Part shown: in pieces, positions 18,101 to 27,258 of the stretch
Layout: each line of letters starts with the position of its first letter
Position numbering within the stretch: the stretch's first letter is position 1
Assembly (NCBI GenBank): GCA_016938175.1
Contig: JAFGVE010000024.1
Location: 1-64,000, forward strand
Direction: 5' to 3'
DNA from: Campylobacterales bacterium
GTDB taxonomy: Bacteria; Campylobacterota; Campylobacteria; Campylobacterales; Sulfurimonadaceae
DNA: 64,000 nt
Position numbers and translations under genes: made by a program
Notes under the pieces: model-generated
What the model saw: the letters and a program-made list of their open reading frames with translations, nothing else
The model's database searches: none
Told to the model about the DNA's origin: nothing

Positions 18101-18256
18101 TTAGTGCTTAGTAGTGGTGCAGGTGCGGCGAGTCGTCACTCTATTGGAACAGGTGTTATGGGTGGTATGATAGCGGCTACATTCTTAGCTATAGTCTTTA
18201 TCCCGCTCTTTTACATTCTCATTTCAAAACTAAAAGGTGACAAGAAAGATTCTTGA
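15149..18256 (+). CDS. RND multidrug efflux permease (HAE1 type)
   Basis: 1035 aa; FFIKRPVFAAVISI, GLVLAIGIVVDDAIIVIENVER, full-length RND architecture. Confidence 0.95.
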   Translation: MFSAFFIKRPVFAAVISIIILLAGAISIFSLPVSEYPRVSPPQIIVSTAYPGASAETISQTVAAPLEQEINGAKNMLYMNSVASDSGTLSVSVFFEIGTDPDSAKIDVNNRVQAALAKLPEQVRRQGVTVNERSPDMLQVVILNSPDKTRDITYLSNYALMNVADSLKRVKGVGDVQIFGAKDYAIRVWIDPLKLKKYSLTVSDLITDIREQNEQYAAGKIAAEPVSGHEMFTYTIETPSRMSDPLEFANIIIRSNEDGSALKLKDVATVELGSKSYEMKTKLNNAPAIPMGIFLQSGANAIETAKEVRNTMQEISENFVSGIEYKIPYDITDFIQISINEVIKTFIEALILVVLIIFLFLQNWRATLIPILAVPVSIIGAFAGMYMLGFSINLLTLFGLVLAIGIVVDDAIIVIENVERHIAKGLKPYDAALLAMKEVSGALVAIVLVLSAVFIPVAFLGGLSGEMYRQFAVTIVISLAISGFVALTLTPALCATLLKPTHDKPNFVFAAFNNFFEWATGGYTRAVALTIRYSFLSMLLFGGLIFVTYDLFKDLKTGLVPAEDKGTIFVFSYNPPAASLSRTDALTQEIYNIVSSDKESVKNVVQFAGLDFMTFSARTNAAATIVKLTDWDQRTRPEQHALAITSSLNQKLFATSDGFSFGVVPPPIRGMGISGGFELYVQDRSGGDIATLQKYVNEILQKARERKELSAMRTTLNANIPKYKVAVDIEKAKSKGVALNEIYQTLNATFGSFYVNDFNLFGRTYTVTMQAQSDFRNSPNDLEKIFVRGKANEMFPLSSFVSIEQKVGADIIERFNLFTAAKVSGQASFGYSSGDALKAIEEVAKEVLPAGYTISWTGSAYQEKQISSAGSMAFIFGIIFLYLILAAQYERWLMPVSVVMAVPFAIFGAVVATHFRGTQNDIYFQIGLLVLAGLAAKNAILIVEFAMQRQAQGLKIVDAVVEAAKIRLRPIIMTSLAFTLGVVPLVLSSGAGAASRHSIGTGVMGGMIAATFLAIVFIPLFYILISKLKGDKKDS

Positions 18257-18270
18257 TACCTTTTTTAAAG

Positions 18271-18738
18271 CTATTTTTTTGGCATGGTGATAACGAAATA
18301 ATCACCGTCAATTGAATGGCTTATTTTTGACTCATCTACATTTTTTGGTATAGAGTATTCTTGATAAAATGAGCGAGAACTCTCATAGTACCCATCTTTA
18401 TCATCACGCGTTATTTTTATATTCATCTCAAGAGAGAGCATATGCTTCTCAATTTTAAAATTTATATTTTTAGCTTCTGCACCACCTAGTTTTACTCTTT
18501 GAATATAAGCATCCTTTGTCTCTTCAAAAAGTGGTTTTGTAACGTATAGTTGAGGATTTTTCTTTTTCTGTTCTTGTAAAAATTTGTTACGTTCTTTGAG
18601 TTGTTGTATACCTTTTTCATACTCTTGAATAATACGTTCGTTACGTTGCAGTTCACTGTTGAGGTTTGGAACATACTCCGCTGCGTTTATGACTGTTACA
18701 CCTGCTAGAAGTGAGCTGATAATTACTTTTGTTAACAT
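18271..18738 (-). CDS. exported Hsp20/alpha-crystallin-like protein
   Basis: Signal peptide MLTKVIISSLLAGVTVINA, coiled coil, C-terminal DGDYFVITMPKK resembling sHSP core end. Confidence 0.6.
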   Translation of the reverse strand: MLTKVIISSLLAGVTVINAAEYVPNLNSELQRNERIIQEYEKGIQQLKERNKFLQEQKKKNPQLYVTKPLFEETKDAYIQRVKLGGAEAKNINFKIEKHMLSLEMNIKITRDDKDGYYESSRSFYQEYSIPKNVDESKISHSIDGDYFVITMPKK

Positions 18739-18834
18739 AATGTCTCCTTTATATTGGTTTAAAAAAAGTGTATACCTGCAAGGTAAATAAAAGTCTAATA
18801 TTTGGCTAACGAAAATTAAACAGAGTGTGCTACA

Positions 18835-19584
18835 ATGGTTTTTATGATGTTTATTAAGTTTTTTCTTCTCAGTATCGTATGTAGTGTGGCACTTTTTGCA
18901 AATGAAATGAGTGCAGAGAGTATCATCAAAAAAGTAGATGAGAATATGCGTGGCAAAAGCATTTATATGAAAATGAAAATGAGCATTATAGCCTCAGGAC
19001 ATACGCGGACTATGGTTATGCAAAGTTGGTCACAAGGAAACAAGAAAAGTTTTGTCAAAACGCTTTATCCTCCAAAAGATAAAGGGATTACATTTTTGAG
19101 TTTAGATGGTCAGATGTGGCAGTATGTTCCAAAAATAGAGCGTACTATAAAAATTCCACCTTCAATGATGTTACAAAACTGGATGGGAAGCGATATTACA
19201 AACGATGACCTTGTGAAACAAAGTTCCATCGTAGAAGATTATGATGCAAAAATCTTGCAACGTGATGGAACTATAGTTACAATTGAACTGATACCAAAAG
19301 AGGATGCCGCTGTTGTCTGGGGAAAAATTGTCTCGCAAATAGATACAAAAACATTTACAGGTGTTCAAGACCTTTTTTATGATGAAGAAGGAAAAGAGGT
19401 ACGTGTTTTTAAATATGCGGATGTAAAACGTTTTGGAGACTATTTTATACCTACAAAATGGAGTATTCTTCCTATTGATAAAGTTGGAAATTCAACGCAA
19501 ATTACTCTTGAAGAGGTCTCTTACGATATAGAAATATCTTCTGAGTATTTTCAAAAATCTGCATTGAAAAGATTTTCACGATAA
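18835..19584 (+). CDS. LolA-like outer membrane lipoprotein-sorting protein
   Basis: Signal peptide; SIIKKVDENMRGKS...KTLYPPKDKGITFLSLDGQMWQYVPKIERTIKIPPSMMLQNWMGSDITNDDL. Confidence 0.85.
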   Translation: MVFMMFIKFFLLSIVCSVALFANEMSAESIIKKVDENMRGKSIYMKMKMSIIASGHTRTMVMQSWSQGNKKSFVKTLYPPKDKGITFLSLDGQMWQYVPKIERTIKIPPSMMLQNWMGSDITNDDLVKQSSIVEDYDAKILQRDGTIVTIELIPKEDAAVVWGKIVSQIDTKTFTGVQDLFYDEEGKEVRVFKYADVKRFGDYFIPTKWSILPIDKVGNSTQITLEEVSYDIEISSEYFQKSALKRFSR

Positions 19585-20804
19585 TGTTTTCACTGGCTTT
19601 AAAGAACTTACTCTTTTATAAAAGCCGCTCTATAACTACTTTTTTTCTTACTTTCATGTCTGCTTTTTTCTTTATAGTCTATGTTGCAATGATGGACGGT
19701 TCTCATAATTCTATGTTGCAAAATGCTCTAAAGGTCTACACTGGAGCAATAGAGATATACAAAAAAGGGTATAGAGATTTAGGTGGTAATGAGTATTTAC
19801 TTGATACAGTAGAGAGTATTGAGAAGAAGCTTGAAAGTATTAGAGGAATAGAAGAATTTACTTCGCGTTATGAGACATATGCTCTGCTCTCACACAAAGA
19901 GTTCTCTTCGGCAGCTATGGTTGCAGGTATACACCCTGATAAAGAGTCTCATATGAGTCAACTCAAAGAGGCTCTCAAAGAGGGCGTGTATCTTCAGGAT
20001 GAAGCAAAAAACTCTATGTATATAGGGATTGATTTAGCAGAAAAACTACATGTAAGCGTTGGAGATGAGTTGAGTTTCATAGGTTCGACGAGCGATAACT
20101 CTTTTGCCGCTGATCTTTTTATAGTATGTGGTATTTTTCAAACGGGAGCTTATGAGTTTGACTCATCATCTGCTTTTGTCAGTCGTAAATACTTTGATGA
20201 GCTTACATCTGCAAGAAATAAAGCCTCGTATATAACCATTAAGGTAAAGAATCTAGCTGATGTCGATGTCATTGCAGACAATATACACAAAGTGCTTTTA
20301 GATGATACTCTTGAAGTTGTCACGTGGAAGATACTTATGAAGTCTATGGTTGAAGCTATGCAGGTTGATAGTATATTTGGTTATATCTCTATGAGTCTCT
20401 TTTTTGTAGTTATATTTTTTGTCATAATGATTTTCTCATATATAAACGTCAGTTCACGTATCAGAGAGTTTGGTGTTTTAAGGTGCATTGGTCTCTCACG
20501 TTTGGATATTGGAAAAATACTCTTTTATGAAATTTTTATACTCTCTAGTGCTGCTATACTTTTAGCTACACCTTTAGGAGCCTATGTAGCTTACTATTTT
20601 AGTCTGCATCCTATTGTCATTGAGGGAATGAGTGAAACATACAAAGAGTATGGTATCGTCTCAGACCAACTTCCTTTTAATTTTGATATGTTGACTATTA
20701 TGTGGAATGTGGGGCTTATTTATATACTGAATTTTTTAAGTATTCTCTATCCTCTACATTTTATAAACTCTTTTAAACCTATAGAGGCGTCAAAACATGT
20801 ATAA
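19584..20804 (+). CDS. ABC transporter permease (FtsX/LolCE-like)
   Basis: Four-TM layout, REFGVLRCIGLSRLDIGKILFYE motif. Confidence 0.88.
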   Translation: MFSLALKNLLFYKSRSITTFFLTFMSAFFFIVYVAMMDGSHNSMLQNALKVYTGAIEIYKKGYRDLGGNEYLLDTVESIEKKLESIRGIEEFTSRYETYALLSHKEFSSAAMVAGIHPDKESHMSQLKEALKEGVYLQDEAKNSMYIGIDLAEKLHVSVGDELSFIGSTSDNSFAADLFIVCGIFQTGAYEFDSSSAFVSRKYFDELTSARNKASYITIKVKNLADVDVIADNIHKVLLDDTLEVVTWKILMKSMVEAMQVDSIFGYISMSLFFVVIFFVIMIFSYINVSSRIREFGVLRCIGLSRLDIGKILFYEIFILSSAAILLATPLGAYVAYYFSLHPIVIEGMSETYKEYGIVSDQLPFNFDMLTIMWNVGLIYILNFLSILYPLHFINSFKPIEASKHV

Positions 20805-22008
20805 GCTTATACTCTCACTTGCTCTTAAAAACGCTTTTTTAAGACTCTCTCGTACAATTTTGGTTATTAGTATGATTGGGGTGAGTATGAGTATGATGAT
20901 CTCTTTAGAGGGACTCTATGATGGAATGACCCAAAATATGGTGGAGAAGAGTAAACGTAGCGATAGTGGAGAGATAAGTATCTACAACAAAAACTACAGA
21001 ATAACCGAATCTCTCAACGATACAATTAAAAATGCAGACCAGATAGGAGAGGTGCTCTCTAAACGTAGTGATATTCAAGCAGTTTCATTACGTTTAAAAG
21101 CGCAAGGACTTTTAGCAACAGCACGTAAGTCTGCATTTTGTAGTGCTATAGGAATAGATTTACAAGAAGAAGAGCAGTTTGGAAAGTTTAGTGAGTTTTT
21201 ACAAGAGGGAACTCTAAAATTAGACAAACGTTATATTTTACTTGGAAGTGAGCTGGCAAAAACGCTTAAAGTACGAATAGGCTCAAAACTTATATTTTCA
21301 ACACAGGATAAATCCAAAGAGATAAACTCTATAGCCTTTCGTGTTGGAGGGATTGTACAGACAAATAATATATCTCTTGACAAGAGTGCGGTGTATGTAC
21401 AAAAAGAGCAGTTACGAACCTTTTTAGGTTTAGACAAACAAGAGGCTATGCAGATTGCTATTCGTAGTAACTCTTCAGAACTCTTAACACATTTACAAGC
21501 AGAGTATAAAAACCTTGAAGTCAAGAGCTTTTTACAACTCTATCCTATGATGCAGCAGATGCAGGAAATTATGGTCATATTTAACTCAATTACTTTTTTA
21601 ATAGTTATGAGTGTGGTTTTCATTGGGATTATGGGTGTGATGTATGTATCTGTTTTGGATAGAGTACGTGAGTTTGGGATTATGCAGAGTATAGGTATGT
21701 CGTACTCTCTTATACGTACGCAGATATTTATAGAGTCTTTGAGCGTTGCACTCTTGGGCTATGTTTTTGGAGCTGTTTTAGCTCTTTTGATGCTTGGGTA
21801 TCTTCATGTTGATGGACTTGACTTGAGTGAATTTGCAGATGGACTTGAGAGTTTTGGTTATAGTGCGGTGCTCTATGCGACAGTAAAGGCGGAGTATTTT
21901 GTAACTACTTTTTTTGCCATAGTAGGTGCTTCCTTGCTGAGTGTTTTACTTCCTCTGAGAAAAATCAAAAAGATGAGTGTTATAGAAGCGACAAAGGTTG
22001 AAATATGA
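20797..22008 (+). CDS. ABC transporter permease (FtsX/LolCE-like)
   Basis: REFGIMQSIGMSYSLIRTQIFIESL motif; overlaps upstream permease. Confidence 0.88.
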   Translation: MYKLILSLALKNAFLRLSRTILVISMIGVSMSMMISLEGLYDGMTQNMVEKSKRSDSGEISIYNKNYRITESLNDTIKNADQIGEVLSKRSDIQAVSLRLKAQGLLATARKSAFCSAIGIDLQEEEQFGKFSEFLQEGTLKLDKRYILLGSELAKTLKVRIGSKLIFSTQDKSKEINSIAFRVGGIVQTNNISLDKSAVYVQKEQLRTFLGLDKQEAMQIAIRSNSSELLTHLQAEYKNLEVKSFLQLYPMMQQMQEIMVIFNSITFLIVMSVVFIGIMGVMYVSVLDRVREFGIMQSIGMSYSLIRTQIFIESLSVALLGYVFGAVLALLMLGYLHVDGLDLSEFADGLESFGYSAVLYATVKAEYFVTTFFAIVGASLLSVLLPLRKIKKMSVIEATKVEI

Positions 22009-22676
22009 TAAAGATAAAAGATGCTAACAGATATTTTTACAAAGGTGAAGAGAGGGAAGTACACGCTTTACGCGATATAAATTTAGAGCTTAAAGAGGGT
22101 GAGTTCGCTCTACTAAGTGGACCTTCTGGATGCGGAAAAACGACACTTTTAAACGCGGTAGGTGCATTAGACAGGATAGACAGCGGTGAAATTTGGCTGG
22201 ATAATCAAGAGATTGGCAGTTTAAGTGAAGAGAAGAGAGTAAAAATACGTTTAGAGAGTATGGGATTTGTTTTTCAGGCATATAATCTTATCCCTGTTTT
22301 AAGTGTGAGAGAAAACATAGGCTTCATCATGCAATTACGCGGTTTTTCCCAGAGTGAAATAGATAAAAGAGTCAAAGAACTCGCAGAACTTTTAGAGATA
22401 GATAAGCGTTTGGATTCGCTTCCATCAACACTAAGTGGAGGACAACAGCAACGTGTCGCCGTTGCAAGAGCTGTTGCCGCAAAACCCAAAATTATTCTTG
22501 CAGATGAGCCGACTGCAAATTTGGACTCAAAAAATTCACACTCACTTATGGAGATGATGCGCTCTTTAAATGAAAAGGAGGGTGTGAGTATTCTATTTGC
22601 TTCGCATGACCCGTATGTTACACAGAGTGTGCGACGAATTATTCATATGAGTGATGGAGCTATTGTTGCAGGTTAA
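22005..22676 (+). CDS. ABC transporter ATP-binding protein (LolD/MacB-like)
   Basis: Walker A GPSGCGKTT, LSGGQQQRVAVARA, Walker B IILADEPT. Confidence 0.95.
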   Translation: MIKIKDANRYFYKGEEREVHALRDINLELKEGEFALLSGPSGCGKTTLLNAVGALDRIDSGEIWLDNQEIGSLSEEKRVKIRLESMGFVFQAYNLIPVLSVRENIGFIMQLRGFSQSEIDKRVKELAELLEIDKRLDSLPSTLSGGQQQRVAVARAVAAKPKIILADEPTANLDSKNSHSLMEMMRSLNEKEGVSILFASHDPYVTQSVRRIIHMSDGAIVAG

Positions 22677-23781
22677 AGCTTTTTTTTTCATCTTTTTGCT
22701 CTCTAGTCTTTTCATGGAGAGTCTCTTAGAGGCTGACTTTTCTTATAGGGTGGAAAATAGTAACTTTAGCATAGAAGCAAATGAGCCTTACAACTACAAT
22801 AGACTTCGTCTTCGTTTGGATTATACAAATGAGGGGTATTTTGCTACGTTTATAGGTGATGGAGTGAACTACTATGGAGATGATTTTGTAAACTCTGCGT
22901 ATTTTGCGCTTTTAAAAGAACAGAGTGCCGATACTCCCATTTCTACGCAAAGTGATTATAGAGCTTATAATGGCGGTGAGGCGTATGCAAAAGTCTACCG
23001 TGCTTATGGTGGATATGAAGATGAAAGTAACAGAATTGTTTTTGGTTTGCAAAATATTACAATGGGAGTGGGGCGTATCTGGACACCTACTAATCTTTTT
23101 AATCCTAGAAATACTTACGCAATTGAACCTGATGAAATATTTGGTGTTTTGGCTCTCTCTTATACTCGTTATCTCTCAAGTACTTCACAGCTCACAGTTG
23201 TAGCTTCTCAAAAAGCGGATGATAGTTATAAGTATGCTCTGCGTTACAAGGCTTATTTGGATATTGCTGATTTTGCCATTAATCTTGTCGCATCAGATAA
23301 GACAAAAATGCTTGGTTATGAGCTTGAAGGTAATTTGGCACAAAGTGGTGTTGAGCTTAGAAGTGAGGGAGCATATATAAAAAGCAGACTCAAAAAAAGC
23401 CTTTATGAAGAGAAAGATATCGGTTACTTTCAAGGCATACTCGGAGCTGATTATGCTTTTGTAAACGGACTCACTTTGAGTGCTGAGGGACTCTACTCTT
23501 CCAAGAGTTTTTCATATGGGGAGATTCTGCTGAATTATAATTCTGAAATACTCCCAAATCTGGTAACTGAAAATTTTTACGCAGCACTTAGTGGAGTTTA
23601 TAGTTTTAATATTTACCTTGATGGCTCTCTTGTTTATATAGACGGGTTTCACGGCGATGAGTCACGTTTTATATCTCCGTCCCTAACCTACACCATGAAT
23701 GATTATAATTCATTTATGCTCGGAGCTTTACTGCAAAAAGATACCGACAGATACTACTTAAAGTGGACGCTTTCATTTTGA
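22651..23781 (+). CDS. putative outer-membrane beta-barrel protein
   Basis: Signal peptide, alternating strand pattern, C-terminal ...YYLKWTLSF; last gene of the LolA/ABC cluster. Confidence 0.7.
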   Translation: MMELLLQVKAFFFIFLLSSLFMESLLEADFSYRVENSNFSIEANEPYNYNRLRLRLDYTNEGYFATFIGDGVNYYGDDFVNSAYFALLKEQSADTPISTQSDYRAYNGGEAYAKVYRAYGGYEDESNRIVFGLQNITMGVGRIWTPTNLFNPRNTYAIEPDEIFGVLALSYTRYLSSTSQLTVVASQKADDSYKYALRYKAYLDIADFAINLVASDKTKMLGYELEGNLAQSGVELRSEGAYIKSRLKKSLYEEKDIGYFQGILGADYAFVNGLTLSAEGLYSSKSFSYGEILLNYNSEILPNLVTENFYAALSGVYSFNIYLDGSLVYIDGFHGDESRFISPSLTYTMNDYNSFMLGALLQKDTDRYYLKWTLSF

Positions 23782-23806
23782 TTTATTCGATATAATACAA
23801 AAAATT

Positions 23807-24301
23807 ATGTTTCAAAGAGAGAGTATGCAAAGAGAAGATGTATTGTCAAAACTAGGCTCCACAGAAACAGAATATAGCTATGAGTATGCACCGGAACTGC
23901 TAGAAACTTTTGAAAATGCACATCAAGAGAATGATTACTGGGTAACGCTTAATGCAGATGAATTTACCTCTTTATGTCCTATAACTAATCAGCCAGACTT
24001 TGGAACTCTCATTATAAACTACATCCCGAAGATAAAAATGGTAGAGAGCAAATCATTAAAACTTTATCTCTTTAGTTTTATAAATAACGGAGAGTTTCAC
24101 GAAGATGTAGTCAATAAAATAGGGAAAGATTTAGTTGCACTCATGGAACCAAAATATCTTGAAGTTGTAGGACTTTTTTATCCTCGTGGCAATGTCTCCA
24201 TTCACCCTCGTTATTTTTATGCTAATGAAGATGAGAAGTATCAAAAGATAAAAGAGCATAGATTTCTAAATGCAAATATGAATCCGCAAAGAGTAGGCTA
24301 G
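23807..24301 (+). CDS. queF: NADPH-dependent 7-cyano-7-deazaguanine reductase
   Basis: FTSLCPITNQPDFG, ESKSLKLYLFSF, GEFHEDVVNKI, YPRGNVSIHP. Confidence 0.93.
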   Translation: MFQRESMQREDVLSKLGSTETEYSYEYAPELLETFENAHQENDYWVTLNADEFTSLCPITNQPDFGTLIINYIPKIKMVESKSLKLYLFSFINNGEFHEDVVNKIGKDLVALMEPKYLEVVGLFYPRGNVSIHPRYFYANEDEKYQKIKEHRFLNANMNPQRVG

Positions 24302-24302
24302 T

Positions 24303-24656
24303 ATGAAAAAGATAGAGATAGCTAAGGGAACAAGGATAGTGATGCACTCCAATGAGCTTCTTTTTCTAGCACATAGCGGTCAGCCCTATCGTGGTTCGGT
24401 ACATCTCTCTTTTGTATCTGTAGGTGAAAGTTTTGATACAAGAGAGTTTAAACGTTATATTACCTCTTTACGTTCGTGTACTTTTTATGCTGAAGATATA
24501 GCATATGAAATTTATACAAAAATCGCCAGTTCTATAAAAACAGATTCACTCGGTGTGATAGTAAGCCTCTCTGCTCGTGGGGGTATTGCACAGAGACTCT
24601 CTTACGGCGAAGATTTTGTAGTAGAGCACAAAAATAATATATTTCAGATTGGATAA
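24303..24656 (+). CDS. QueF-like T-fold protein lacking the catalytic Cys segment
   Basis: GSVHLSFVSVGESFDTREFKRYITSLRSCTFYAEDIAYEIYTKI...SARGGI aligns by eye to the QueF core. Confidence 0.55.
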   Translation: MKKIEIAKGTRIVMHSNELLFLAHSGQPYRGSVHLSFVSVGESFDTREFKRYITSLRSCTFYAEDIAYEIYTKIASSIKTDSLGVIVSLSARGGIAQRLSYGEDFVVEHKNNIFQIG

Positions 24657-24658
24657 GT

Positions 24659-25480
24659 ATGCAAAATATTAGAGCAATAGCAATCGGTGGTTTTGATGGA
24701 ATGCATCAAGGACATCAGAGACTCTTTAGTGAACTTGGAGAGCAAGGGTGTATAGTAGTCATTGAGACTGGCTATGCAAACCTTACTCCGGCAAAAGAGA
24801 GGGAGCATTTTACAAAGTATCCTATTATGTACATTGAACTTGATTCCATTCGTCATCTTGATGGTGCTGGATTTGTTGCTTATCTTCATGAACAGTTTAC
24901 ATCTTTAGAGAAAATTGTAGTCGGATATGATTTTCATTTTGGAAAAGATAGAAAGTATAGCCATGAAGATTTAAAGACTCTTTTTCAAGGTGAAGTTGTA
25001 GTTGTTGATGAGGTTTCACATAATGGAGACTCTATTCATTCGCATAAAATTCGCACAAAACTCACTATTGGTGATATTAAGGGTGCAAACTCTTTTTTAG
25101 GACACAACTATACAATTCGTGGAAAGCATATACAAGGTCAGGGTATAGGTAAAAAAGAGCTTGTAGCCACAATTAACATTACTACAAGCGGTTTTTTAGT
25201 TCCAAAAGAGGGTGTGTATGCAACACTTACACGCATTGACAATGAAGAGCACTACCATCCTTCTGTCTCTTTTGTAGGACATCGTATCTCAACAGATGGC
25301 AGTTTTGCTATAGAGACACACATTCTTGATGGTGAAGTAAAATGTAAAGAGAGCGCTGCAATTAGTTTTGTTGAGTTTATACGTAAAAATGAGAAGTTTG
25401 AGACACTGCAAGAACTCAAAAAGGCTATACAAGCTGACATCGCTAAAGCGAGTAGAGAGTTAAAGTTTTTACAGCTTTAA
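24659..25480 (+). CDS. ribF: bifunctional riboflavin kinase/FAD synthetase
   Basis: AIGGFDGMHQGHQRLF, GYDFHFGKDRKY, HSHKIRTKLTIGDIKGANSFLGHNYTIRGKHIQGQGIGKK. Confidence 0.92.
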   Translation: MQNIRAIAIGGFDGMHQGHQRLFSELGEQGCIVVIETGYANLTPAKEREHFTKYPIMYIELDSIRHLDGAGFVAYLHEQFTSLEKIVVGYDFHFGKDRKYSHEDLKTLFQGEVVVVDEVSHNGDSIHSHKIRTKLTIGDIKGANSFLGHNYTIRGKHIQGQGIGKKELVATINITTSGFLVPKEGVYATLTRIDNEEHYHPSVSFVGHRISTDGSFAIETHILDGEVKCKESAAISFVEFIRKNEKFETLQELKKAIQADIAKASRELKFLQL

Positions 25481-25502
25481 AAAGCTTTGTTATAATGACT
25501 TT

Positions 25503-26420
25503 ATGAATACAGTACATGAACTCATAGAGCAGATTTTAACGCAAACACAAAAAATAGTTTTGGCAAAAGAGGCTCAGATTAAACTCTGTCTGAGTGCTTT
25601 TTTGTCAGGTTCGCATATACTTATAGAAGATATCCCCGGTGTTGGAAAAACAACTCTTGCCAAGACCTTTGCACATGTGCTCGGTTTACAATACTCACGT
25701 ATACAGTTTACAAGTGACCTACTGCCTTCAGATATTGTGGGTGTAAACTTTTACAATACGAAAGAGGCAAGATTTTCCTTTAAAAAAGGACCTCTTTTTT
25801 CTCAGTTTTTATTGGCTGATGAGATAAACAGAGCCTCTTCTAAAACGCAAAGTGCACTCTTAGAGGCTATGGAAGAGAGACAGGTGAGTGTTGATGGAGA
25901 AACCTATCCCCTCCCAAGACCTTTTTTTGTTATAGCGACTAAAAATCCTCAAGAAGAGATAGGTACCTATGCACTTCCATCTTCTCAGTTGGACCGTTTT
26001 GCACTCACATTCTCTTTAGGTTATCCAAGTAAGGAAGCAGAAAGAGAGATGTTGCTCTCAACGAAACAGCCAGCTATAGACTCGCTTTTTTCACTTACAC
26101 AAGAGCAAAGAGAACTACTTGAAAAAAGTTATGAGAGTGTTTTTGTGAGTGAATCAATTTTAGACTTGCTTGAAGAGATTTTACATTTTACAAGAGAGAG
26201 TGGACTCTTTAAAACAGGTCTCTCTCCAAGAGCAGGTATTACACTGATTAGAGTCGCAAAAGCGTATGCACTTGTAGAATCACGAGACTTTGTAACGCCT
26301 GATGATATTTTGACACTTTTGCCACATCTTATGCGCCATCGCTTGCAAAGCAGCTCGGAGATGAAGAGTTTAGAAGAGATGTTCGATGCAGTCCTTAAAA
26401 ACATTCATATCGATACATAG
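25503..26420 (+). CDS. MoxR family AAA ATPase
   Basis: GSHILIEDIPGVGKTTLAK, FLLADEINRASSKTQSALLEAMEERQVSVDG. Confidence 0.95.
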   Translation: MNTVHELIEQILTQTQKIVLAKEAQIKLCLSAFLSGSHILIEDIPGVGKTTLAKTFAHVLGLQYSRIQFTSDLLPSDIVGVNFYNTKEARFSFKKGPLFSQFLLADEINRASSKTQSALLEAMEERQVSVDGETYPLPRPFFVIATKNPQEEIGTYALPSSQLDRFALTFSLGYPSKEAEREMLLSTKQPAIDSLFSLTQEQRELLEKSYESVFVSESILDLLEEILHFTRESGLFKTGLSPRAGITLIRVAKAYALVESRDFVTPDDILTLLPHLMRHRLQSSSEMKSLEEMFDAVLKNIHIDT

Positions 26421-27258
26421 AAGTGTAAAGGTACGCCCTACAAAGTACTTTGCTCTACTCATAATTATCATCATAAGCCTTTTTGCACAGGCTTATATGC
26501 ATAACTACAATATTGTCTACATTATGATGTTTTTTCTTGCTTCCGTTGCAGGAACATCTACCTATTTTGGAATGCGTAATTTATACCCCATGACTGTCTC
26601 GTTTGTCTCACAAGAGCGTTTTTTTGCACATCAGAGTGCAAGCTTTACTCTTCAAGTGAGTAATAGTGCAGAGTATAGTGTTTATGACATAGATTTTAGC
26701 TATAAAAATATTCATAATTATGTGAGTACCTTGGCTTCAAAAGAGCAAAAACTTTTGCATTTTAAAGTAAGTGTTGCACAAAGAGGTGTGATGCAGTTAG
26801 AAGAGTTACATCTTGAGTCTTTTTTCCCTCTTATACATGAGAGAAAGTTACGAGAGATAAGCATAGACAAAAAGCTGCTTATCTATCCTATGCCTCAGGG
26901 AGAATCTCTGTTTGAACGAAAAGGAGTGCAAGAGAAAGAGAGTGGAGAAGTAAAAGAGTTTGATACACTTGAGGAGTTTACGCAAGGAGAGTCACTCTCA
27001 TCACTTCACTGGCCATCCCTTGCAAAAAGTGAAACGCTCTTAAAAAAAGTCTTTTTGTATGAGGATGAAGAGAAGAAGTTTCATTTTGATTTTGATGCCC
27101 TCAGCGGAGATACGCAGAGCAGACTTTCGCAGTTAACGCTTTGGATACTGGAGTGTGAAGAGCATGGCTATATATTTACGCTAAGACTTCATCAACGTAG
27201 TTATAATTCACAGAAGGAGTCTATAGATGCAATTCTTAAAGCACTTGCTCTCTTTTAG
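26386..27258 (+). CDS. DUF58 domain protein
   Basis: EFDTLEEFTQGESLSSLHWPSLAKSETLLKKVF in MoxR operon. Confidence 0.82.
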   Translation: MQSLKTFISIHRSVKVRPTKYFALLIIIIISLFAQAYMHNYNIVYIMMFFLASVAGTSTYFGMRNLYPMTVSFVSQERFFAHQSASFTLQVSNSAEYSVYDIDFSYKNIHNYVSTLASKEQKLLHFKVSVAQRGVMQLEELHLESFFPLIHERKLREISIDKKLLIYPMPQGESLFERKGVQEKESGEVKEFDTLEEFTQGESLSSLHWPSLAKSETLLKKVFLYEDEEKKFHFDFDALSGDTQSRLSQLTLWILECEEHGYIFTLRLHQRSYNSQKESIDAILKALALF

